In this document: positions 20,719-29,561 of the stretch, piece after piece
Position numbering within the stretch: position 1 is the first letter of the stretch
How the letters are laid out: each line of letters starts with the position of its first letter
Origin: Choristocarpus tenellus KU-1152
Taxonomy: Eukaryota > Phaeophyceae
NCBI GenBank assembly: GCA_964200185.2
Contig: CAXNAD020000106.1
Location: 1 to 29,561 of the forward strand
DNA length: 29,561 nt
Reading direction: 5' to 3'
Notes under the pieces: model-generated
What the model was told of the DNA's origin: nothing
What the model saw: the letters and a program-made list of their open reading frames with translations, nothing else
Database searches by the model: none
Translations under genes and position numbers: made by a program

Positions 20719-23700
20719 TCAGTATGCAGCGCCATATTTCTGGGATGTCTCCATCTTCTTAAGAGACTCGTTGAGGTCGTGCACCATGCCCTTGCACTCC
20801 CCACGCAAAGTTTCAAAGTCAATTTCCCTCCCCTTTGTCTGCACAAAGTCCCTTATTGAAAATATGTTAGTTTCGTATGTGCGCATCTTCTGCTCCAGTG
20901 CTTCCAGTGTCTTGGCCTGTTGGAAGGGGTACGGGTGACAAGAGGAACCTTAGTAACAGGGTCAAGAAGGGTCATATGGAGGGGGGTATCCTGGTCCAAT
21001 CTAATCGTATAACCTTTGATATACACTATATTGTAAAGGAAATCAATACGTGTCACACCTTTTGGGAAAGAAGCACGAGGCAAGTAATGTGGGCATACAT
21101 TAATGCAAGCAGCCTGACTGGGAGTGTCTTACGTGGCTACTACACCCACTGTTTGTGAACTGCAGAGGTGCATGTGATACGGTGTCATTTTTTGGTCGTA
21201 TTCAAGAATCATTTGTCCAATAGTGGTTGTTCATGGGCTCAAAAATAGTGCAACTCGCCAAATTTCCTGCATTATATTGCACGTTTTTATGGGTACTGTG
21301 ATACCTATGCACAGAACACCTCCACATGTACCCCAACATGTGAATCCGAGATGAAATCAAAGAGAGGCAACAACCGAGGGCTACAAAAGTCAAGAAAATC
21401 ATCAGCCATAACATTCAGAGTTGGGATGTAGCATCAATTGAAATTGATCGCATCTAATGAAGGCTCATATTATCCTAGAGGGGGGGGGGTCACGCCTCCA
21501 TTTGGGACCTTTGTGATTCTGTAGTAATTTTCATGTCATTTAAGTGAATGCGTCAGGTGTAAGGGCAATTTCCTTCATCTGGATGCACCTTACTTTTCCA
21601 ACCCTTGCCTGGACCAAATCTGAAGGAAAATCACCCACAAAATGGGCATCAAACTGGGGTGTTTTATAACACCTCATCAAGTCTCGAATGGATAACCTGA
21701 CTTAACCCCTGCCTCCCTAGGATACTATGAGCCTGAGTTGAGATCGGGGTTCAAATAACTTTTTCACATAAGGAGAAAAAAGAGTGTGGGCAATATTTCA
21801 TACTCTGTAACATTTCATGAATCAGAATGAGGGACATTGTTCAAAAGGCTTACATAGCTCGTCACCCACTGAAAAGCCTTGTCCCTCATGGTTTGGGTAA
21901 CTCTGTGCAGCTGGACCCAACAATGGAACATAAACGTTTGGTTGACACTCAACTTTTTCTTAATCCTTTTTCAAAGAAGTTCAATCAATATATTTATTAG
22001 CTTTCAGACTTGCAACAGAGAGTGGTTCTGAACAAATACTCCGCATGTAAACATCATTGCTTTTTAACTACCAAGGTGTGGGGGAAGTGTGCATCGCCTG
22101 TCCAAGGACTCACAGTCTCGCTTGAGGCTAGTGTCTTTTTGTTTGCCTCATATTGCATGGACAGCTGCTGAACCTGGCCCCTCATTGCATCCCGCCTTTG
22201 TGTGTACTGCTCAGAGAGGCTCTGGAGATGTGCCTGAACATAGGAGTAGAAGTCGTGGAGAACTGGGTTGTGTAGGGAGTTCGAAAATTATGGCTACATT
22301 ACATTTTTTATTGCCCATGAGTGTGTATGTCTGTTTTATTTTCCAAAGTGTTTTGGGTGTCTATATACCAGAATGCTCCGATGGCCCACCTTTGTCTGAG
22401 CAGCCCTATCTCTGAGGCCATCCACGTCCTCAAACTCTCTCATCTCTGCATTCATCTTGTCCAGCCTGTCCTTCAGGGTGTCAAGCTCCAGGGGAATCTG
22501 CAATTGGTGACCAAGACACAGTGTTGCAAAGGAGCAGGTGTGAGACATGAGGGGAGAGGGGTGGGGGGTGATGATCGAGGGGGAGATGGGGATAGAGACA
22601 AATGTGGAGGTAAGGTTGGGAGTATATGGAAAATGGGATAAAGTAGATTTCAGAGCCAAATTCTGAAAAGGACTTGACAAACTACACCAGGTGTCTATTG
22701 CCTGGAAATCAACAAGAATAGATCAAGAGTAGGAGGGGGAAAATGGAAAATAATCTGCAGATGTGAAAAGAACGAGGTTGTGCGCTTGCAGACAAAGGAA
22801 ATAGTATAGTATTAATGTTGGCCTTTGTAGATGTGAATAGCTGCAGTCAACCCCAAAAAATTGAAGCACAGTTGTGGCTAGTAGAGCTGGAGTACTTGGT
22901 GTGATCCCCAGGTGTTTCCCTCTGAATGAACCATGAAGGGTTTCGCATGAAAATTTCCGAACTATAACCTGTGCAGTCACTTTTGTTGCTGGCAGACTTG
23001 TGGCAATAATATATTTTTAGGTCAAGAGGCACAGTAGCGAAGAGGTGCAAGAAAGAATATCCAGAAATTGAAAAAAAAGTCTGTACACTGCAAAATACGC
23101 TTTGCTCAGAATAAATCATGTTTTTTGTTTTGGTCTCCCTTCTCTGGTCACACCTTCATTTTTGGGATGGTTTCTGCGCATGCAATTCATGAAAATAGGG
23201 GGCATTGTTGCACACGGGTTAAAAAAGGCATAAAGTGTGAAACGACCAAAACGTGCATACCTCTCAGTAAGCGTGACTCCAAGTTTACAATTCCTGCCTT
23301 CACCATTTACATTCCCGAATTTGCACACCATGAGCCAATCTACAAAGGAGAAACAGTGTTGGGCTTACCTTCTCGTCTAGGGTATTGATCTTGAGAATCT
23401 CCTCCTGCCTCTTCTCCTTTTCCTGCTGCAGACGCCGCATTGTCATCTCTGAGCTCTTGAGCTGTTTGTCTTTGAAGGTGTTCTCATCCTCTAGCTCCTG
23501 TTGCCCACACACAACCAAACACACAGCTCCAGCATTCAGTGGGATATAGTTGAAGAGTTAAGACCCAAAGTATCTGGGAGGGGGGGGGGGGGGTCTACAC
23601 CAGGNNNNNNNNNNATGCAACCAAATCACCCAAAAATCGCGATATGAAAGAATTGACCCCAAATGGACAGTCGCCACCCCCTCCCAGATACTTTAAGCCT

Positions 23701-26700
23701 AAAGGAAGAGGAAGAAGACGATCAAGGGACAAGAGGACTACAGGGACTACAAAACCAGCTCAAGGGGTAAGTTGGTCAGGTTGTGGTTGTGTTGAAAATA
23801 TTTTTCTGAGGTAGGTGTGAGATTTTGATATTTTGATATTTTATAAGCGCCTTGATTGAGGTTGAGGTTAAGTTCATGTTGGTGGTTCTAAGGGATATAT
23901 TATTTACAGGTTTATCGTGATGAGCAATGCTTATCCAAGGCCAAGGCCTTGCATTGGATATGCTTAGTTGGGAAGTTGGATCTGTTCCGACAAACATACT
24001 ATCTCAGTTGTGTTTGGCACACATTCGATTGCAGAGGAAACCCAGTCGACTAAATGCATTTTGTATTCTATGGCTTTTAAACACGTTCTTGGCCTTGCTG
24101 TAAACAGTGGCATAGCCTGAAAAGAGCAAGTAGTGAGCACCATAGGTTTCAATGTACCTCTGGTGCTTAGAAGTAGGTAGATTTTCCATCTGACAACATG
24201 TTGCCCACTTTCTCCTCATGCACTTATTATTCACTTCTATAAAGGGCTGGACACACACATGTCACACTTGCTCCCTCTACTTCTCTTTCCTGCCTTTCCT
24301 ATTCTTCCTCCCTTTCACCAACCTGTGCAGGACAGTAAATTCATCCTATGTTGTTGGAGTAAGAGGCTATTGACAAATTCGTCCATGCTACTCGGTCAAA
24401 TATACTATGGAGGTGCACACTACAAAACCTTCATTTTATCTTGACTTGGGATGTTGTGTTGCTCCTCCAGGCGCTGGCTGATATGCTCCAGCAGACCTAC
24501 AATCGTTTCCTTGGCTGTGCTCTGGTCCTGGTATGCCTCTGCCTTAGCTGGCTCGAAGCTCTCAATGAAGGCGGTCATCTCCTGGTCCCGTTTTCGTAGT
24601 ACCTCTACCTACTTCAGCCCCAAAGGAGGATGATATAAGCAGCAGAGTCACCAACACATTTTTGTAGCAAATCACTTGACATTGGTAGACTGATAGATAC
24701 ACAAGGGTGACAAACAAATTGTCTTTCATACATGCGTTGAGGAAGGAAAGAGTGTGGAAGGGTGCAAAGCATGGAGTAGGTGTAGATTCACGTCAAAGTA
24801 GGAGTTATTTCTATTTGGAGGGAGTAGGAGCTGTTGTACGAATACACATACTTGCTTATTGGATGTACTTTGATGTATGAGTTAATCTTACTGTTTTGTG
24901 TGTTGCCTTTCACACCATGTCCCCTATCCCTCAATGTAAATGTCACTATCAACTCTGCACTCCAGAGTATGTGCTAGGAATAGGAAAAAGGGCAAGAGTG
25001 GGGTGTGAATGCTAAACGAGCTTTGACATTACCGTGCTGAGCTTGGCGAATAGTCTGCCTTGTGGGGTAACTCAAAGAGACTGGTTTTAAGAGGATTTAC
25101 TTTGTGTGAACTTTCTTGGTGGATGAATGTGAAGAGCATCTGTTTGGGTAAGTTTCCTGTTTGTCCAGGGTGGAGTTATTGTGTGAAGGGGGGGATAGTC
25201 AGACACGAGTCCAATTGAGACCAGCCAATTAGCAGCACTTGCTCCTTTTCGTCATGGAGGGATCTTGCTTGTTTGCCATACCACAGGAACACATACACTC
25301 TTGGGTCTTGCCATCGTGGCAGTATGCATTCTCCTCTGCCAGTTTAACCCCATTCACCCCCCCTCCCCCCCCCCCCCTCCCTCTTCCTTATCCAACAAAC
25401 ACAACCCCCTCCCCCTTTATTCTACTGTTAGAAGAACACAAGAGGGGAAATATATGGAACCGAGAGAGATATGGAAAATATGTGGAGCAGGTAATTTAGA
25501 AGTAGCCACAAGAAGCAAGTGGGGAAGCGGAACAAAATCGAGATTTGACTAGACAGCAATGAACTCCCCTCACCTTATTCTGCGATATCTCTCCCTTCCT
25601 CTCAGTTGTGAGATCTGAGTCCAAGTCTGCCACATGCTGACGCATGTCACTTATTGCACCCTCCATCTCTGTCGCCCATGCATCCAGCTGCTTTAGTTTG
25701 TCCTGGTCAGCCTTCACCTTTCCAAGGAGCCTCTCTCGTGCCTGAGAAGATTGTGTTGGAGATGTTGGAGAGCAATGGAGTTCAGTAGATGACAAGCATG
25801 GTGGCAAGGAGATGGCATTGGAGTACATGTTCAACAGTGGTGTTTAAATTGTTGCTTGCAGAATGGGAGAACCTTAGGGGTTTATAGTGCAATTTCTGTA
25901 GCAATGGTGCTTCAGGATATGTTCTTTCAGCTTGTGTTTACTCCTCTATGTGTACAGTGTACCTTAGGTGACATCACCTGTGCTGTACACTCCCTAAAAA
26001 ATAGATAGTATATGTTCATTTGTCAAATTGTTGACTTGAAATGGAGTTCTGACATATAAGCATATTTTCTATGTGTCGGTAGAAAATGTAAATGCAGGAT
26101 GAAGCAATGTGCAGTACAATATTTTCAGGTGAGGTTATAAATCAGCATGTGCAATCCCCCACCCCCCCGCTTTTTGCACAATGGGTCCTTTGCCAAGGCC
26201 GGGAAGCAGAGTAAGAGATTCCACAATTTTTTTCACTTGCAATGGGTGTCTCATAGTCGGGGGGGTTTCAGCCTTGTGGAGCTGTGAAACATGTGATAAG
26301 TGGCATACACTGTGTTCACACATTCACCAAGAATATATAACAGTATACTCTAATAGAATATTGAGTGAGCCGTAGTCTAGGCGATACAAAACGCTACGCA
26401 ACTCTCTTATGCATAACAGCAAAAAAGTGTTGCTCTGCAGGACCCCTACAAGTAATGGGAACTGCAATGTATACAAGGTAGAGAAGAGTATAGACGCTAT
26501 GGGGAATGTAGACAACATTGAGGGAGAAAGGGATATATACTGGTATGGTACGAAAAAATAGCTTTCATACTGATGAACTATTGTCACTTTATTTCACTGA
26601 GCCAGTGAAATGCATTTTCTATGTAGTCTATCATTCCCCCAAACTTGTGGGACTACCCTGACCTAATTCACCATAAAATGATTATGATGGAAATCTGATG

Positions 26701-29337
26701 TCCCAGAATCTGCCACTCTCCAAGATGACCATTTTCGTTCAATTTTACTCATCCATTATCCTTTGGCAGTACAAGCCAAGCAGGGATGACCACCCCCTTT
26801 AATCCCCCAGTCTAGCTCATGCCCCCCTCCCACTCTACAAGAGCACCAGTACACTCGAGAGAGCTCTGAATCAGGTGACTACAAGGAGTAGGTCCTTGAG
26901 TACAACATGTCGATCCTCGGCACCCATAGCCCTGTTTACGGTATCTATTGAATATCTGATGATATCTCCATGGACCACACAGAGTAATCTCCTAGTCTCC
27001 CAGTAACACAGGTCCATGATCGGGTCTCCCCACCACTTTCACAATGTGATTGTCTGGTTTGCACCAACTGTGGTAGCCGCCCAGCTCATGAGTGTCAAGT
27101 AATCAATGGACATGTCCTCTATTGATAGATTGAATAACCATTTGGTTCAGCAACCACGATTAAGCCTCGACAGAAGCACCTCTACGGAGGGTGAGATCCT
27201 TGAAATGATATACCAGAGCATGTGCTAGGGCGGCAAGCAACTGGCAGCTTATCCCTAGATTCAGTTACACACGCTCTCGAAAGGAATGATGCAACTCATG
27301 GATAGTCCTTCATAGGCTTAGCAAGCGCACACCCCCAAGAACAGAAACACTTGGTCCGCAGAGCGATGCACACAGTACATTGACGGTGATCAGAGTGCAC
27401 CAGCAAAAATAGCCCTGACCTATAGGGTTCCTTTAATGTACATTGCATTACTCGTGGGGTGTGTACCTCACAACTAAGTTTGAAGTGTGCAATCAAACGC
27501 AGAAAATATGTTAATGCACATTCCAGTAGTTTTTTCCCAAACAAAAATTGACAAACTGTCCCGTAGAGTGCTTGTAGAGGAGTGGCGCCATCGGTGAGGT
27601 AGGGGCGCACACACAATCTTCAAAACCATCATCGGTAGTGAGGAAGGCAGTGCTTTGATTTCGACAGGGCTGTTTTCTTGTGACACACTATTTCCCCTTG
27701 AACCCTGTGCTTCAACTACACCGAATGGTTCACAAAAGACCGGTTGCCCTGGCTAATAACAAAAGGGAGGTAGCAATCAATTAAGTGTGGATCCTTTGAA
27801 TAAATTTGGTCCTCACTATATTAATGACTGAAACGAGGGGAGAATTTGCATACCAGAGTCCCTTTTATCTTCTCTTCTTTTACATCTGGTTCATAGCCTT
27901 GCACTATTGTCTTCAGGGCATGTACCTGCCTGACAGCAACTCATTTTGATACATAAGAGTCAAATTGCTACTATTAGGCAAATTTGGCGGACACATTTAA
28001 CGGACTGGCAGTGTGCGGTCAAACACAGTCTACACTATTTGATGATGTTCAGTCTCACAAACTTGTGATGATCACATGGAACAACCAGGAGCTGAATGGC
28101 ACATGATTCAAACTGGTGATAAGCATTTTTCACTCAAGAGTATGAGTCCAGAACATATATTGCCACTAGGTTTAGCAATGTGCAGCAACAAATGCCAATG
28201 CCACATTCCATTCTCATCACCCCTCTATCGAAGTGGGTGGGTACTGCCTCCATGTGATGGGACCATCAGAAACTAAGCTCGATCAATTGATAGTTCTATG
28301 GACACTCAATATGATCGGCGTCTGCATCAGTAGCTCAAACATTTACTTGTGAGCAGCTTGTGGTGTGCTTGGAATCACATCGGAGGAAAATTGAGGGGTG
28401 GCACAACCTGGAGAAATGCTGGGGAGTCAAAGTATTTAATAGGGTAGGATGTCCGTTTGGGGCTTGGCTTCCCATGGGTTTTTTATACCCTTTTTCGGTT
28501 TTCGAAACATTTCGGAGTAGGTAAAATGTATACGACTATGAAAGGTGTGTCTGGAGCAAGGATACTGACACTTCCTAACAAACATGATAGCCAAAATACA
28601 TCAAAATCACAACAATGGATTTATGACCCTGAAAGGACGCAGACCTACCCTCTCTCAAATGCTCTGGGTCTGGATATAAAGAAGGCGAAATGGTGAACAC
28701 ATTTGCTACAGACTATTAATAGCTCAACCCCAAATATATCCGATGTTATTAACATAATTATTAACTTATCAAGAATCTCAAGCAACATGGTGTTGTCAGT
28801 GATCGATCTGCCAACACACCGGATGCCGTGCACTCTGCAAACATCAAATAGTTAACTGTATTGTGCTCCCGCTCTTGTATTTTTAAATCTTGTTAAAGAC
28901 GATAGAAGTATCACATACTCAAAGTGCACCACTGATCTGATGATTTTACTAGGAGTTGATGCTCTGAATGATACAGGCCAACACCCAGCAACTGCAGTGA
29001 AGGTAGAGAGACAAGAACTCTCAAATGAATGGGTTTGAGCATTGTACTGAATGCTGGCAATTAAGCATCATTCTAATTCTGTCCCCTACATATATCTGAC
29101 TTTTATTGAGCAGAAGCTTAGTCTTCCTAAAATCTTTGCCTGCTTGGGGTCCATCTTGGATATCTCCAGGTCCTGCTGGAGACTCTCCCGCTCCCGCCGG
29201 AGGCGACCAACTACCTTCTCAAGCTGCTGGTACTGTGCACAAAATGTTGCTTTTCCCCCCTCAGCAGTGTGGGACTCCAGCTCTTTAATACGAGCAGATA
29301 GTTCATCCACAACTGTCTGCCTTTGTGTGGCTTCTAC
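20719..29337 (-). CDS. IFT74: IFT74 homologue, intraflagellar transport complex B subunit (5' end outside the window)
   Basis: Minus-strand exons: 29101-29337, 27854-27925, 25574-25741, 24429-24608, 23369-23497, 22390-22497, 22114-22233 and 20719-20916 (TGA). Every junction is phase 0 with GT-AG ends; together they give 403 residues, about the C-terminal two thirds of a protein that has 600 residues in humans. The order of conserved blocks matches IFT74: RERLLGKVKADQ (human REKLLKQIKDDN), MTAFIESFEPAK (MDTFIETFEETK), TIVGLLEHISQ (NIVALLEHCSR), LELDTLKDRLDKM, and the end FSIRDFVQTKGREIDFETL (FAMKEFIATKSQESDYQPI). It is nearly all coiled coil. IFT74 pairs with IFT81 in the IFT-B core, which carries tubulin and other cargo along axonemes. 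The basic N-terminus and start codon lie to the right of the window. The 24-codon exon at 27854-27925 fits by length and phase only; the donor at 29100 (GTCAGA) is weak. Confidence 0.93.
23567..23695 (+). mobile_element. G-run inverted-repeat element (family B), copy with assembly gap, in an IFT74 intron
   Basis: Left terminus AAGTATCTGGGAGG running into a long G tract, right terminus CCTCCCAGATACTT; these are inverted repeats. The internal part matches the copy at the left edge of the window. Ten N at 23605-23614 interrupt it directly after the G tract and GTCTACACCAGG, so some internal sequence is missing and the true length is unknown. Flanks TTAA and TAAA hint at a short target duplication but are not identical. 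It sits in the IFT74 intron 23498-24428. Confidence 0.8.
23605..23614. other. Assembly gap (10 N)
   Basis: Ten undetermined bases inside the family B element, just after its G tract. A fixed run of ten N usually marks a scaffold join, so the real gap size is unknown. It is intronic and does not affect IFT74 exons. Confidence 0.97.
25357..25393. repeat. C-rich polypyrimidine tract
   Basis: A run of almost pure C broken by single T bases inside the IFT74 intron 24609-25573. On the transcribed (minus) strand it is G-rich, so it could form a G-quadruplex in the pre-mRNA; that is an inference from base runs. Confidence 0.7.
25742..27853 (-). other. Long IFT74 intron, no confident nested gene
   Basis: This 2.1-kb intron separates the 24-codon exon from the ARERLL exon. 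Short protein-like frames occur on the minus strand between about 26880 and 27690, for example LRRGASVEA near 27150-27240 and SVSQENSPVEIKALPSSLP near 27640-27690, but each ends quickly and no continuous splice-compatible model was found. It contains no MITE copy. Confidence 0.4.
28424..28670 (+). mobile_element. MITE family A, copy 4 (degenerate, 247 bp), in an IFT74 intron
   Basis: Left terminus GAGTCAAAGTATTTAATAGG, then GTCCGTTTGGGGCTTGGCTT, the FATAL-free central TTTCGGAGTAGGTAAAATG block and TGACACTTCCTAACAAACAT, all collinear with copies 2 and 3. The right terminus TACCCTCTCTCAAATGCTCT is mutated. Flanks TGGG and TGGA may be a decayed duplication. It is the oldest looking of the four copies. 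Confidence 0.82.
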
Positions 29338-29463
29338 CTGGAAGCGAATTATAGATTTTTTGTTTTTACGCACACCATAGACGGGGATGTGAAAACTGAC
29401 TGAGGAGAGGGGAGGATAAGGATGCATTGGAGCTAGGGATGAAGTTGACACTGTGGTGAATAG

Positions 29464-29561
29464 AGGAGAAGTATCTGGTGGGGGGGTGTCGGCGTCCGTG
29501 TTTCACCCTTTTTTTCGATTTTCACTTTTTTTGGTGCGATTTGGTCGCACGTGTCGGATTT
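29464..29561 (-). mobile_element. G-run inverted-repeat element (family B), start of a third copy at the right edge
   Basis: Reads AGAAGTATCTGGTGGGGGGG and then, further in, TTTTTTTGGTGCGATTTGGT, which is the complement of the internal AACCAAATCACCCAAAAATC block of the copy at 23567. So the copy runs in the opposite orientation and continues past the window. It lies in the IFT74 intron upstream of the exon at 29101-29337. Confidence 0.65.

Noticed and set aside
26880-27260. Ankyrin-like pieces (LRRGASVEA, LLAALAHAL) on the minus strand of an IFT74 intron
   Set aside because: The frames are short, stop quickly and do not join at matching phases; not enough for a nested gene.
1-29561. Reassigned TAG codon (TAG as Gln)
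   Set aside because: Suggested by the TAG-split frames at 5005-5438, but none of the resolved exons of the 797-codon gene, CEP83, IFT74 or SMYD contains an in-frame TAG, which would be expected if TAG were a common sense codon.

Overview
The window is nuclear DNA of a eukaryote that builds cilia or flagella. Two genes encode ciliary proteins, CEP83 (distal appendages of the basal body) and IFT74 (intraflagellar transport complex B), and a third encodes a SET/MYND lysine methyltransferase. All three are broken by GT-AG spliceosomal introns, and non-coding stretches carry short inverted-repeat transposons, a minisatellite and microsatellites. Nothing seen is prokaryotic. The sequence does not identify the lineage.

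Layout, left to right. 1-222: cut copy of a short G-run inverted-repeat element. 1826-4219 (+): intronless gene for an unrecognised protein of about 797 residues. 4748-5658 (-): fragmentary reading frames that look protein coding but are interrupted; a decayed or poorly resolved gene. 5761-6020: 260-bp MITE with a perfect 4-bp target duplication. 6198-10185 (-): SMYD-type methyltransferase, at least eight exons, tail only partly resolved. 10186-10977: shared upstream region of two divergent genes. 10978-19182 (+): complete CEP83 homologue, eight exons, 683 residues. 19183-20718: spacer between two convergent genes, with a possible reverse transcriptase relic. 20719-29337 (-): eight 3' exons of IFT74, whose N-terminal part lies beyond the right edge. 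29464-29561: start of another G-run element.

Working together: CEP83 anchors the mother centriole to the membrane and helps recruit the transport machinery; IFT74 pairs with IFT81 in the core of that machinery. The two sit tail to tail. I reconstructed exons by joining open frames at GT-AG borders with matching phase. In CEP83 and IFT74 nearly every intron is phase 0 and nearly every downstream exon begins with G, which supports the models. The most novel-looking elements are the two related MITE families, which share the terminal motif AAAGTATCT, and the unidentified 797-residue intronless gene.
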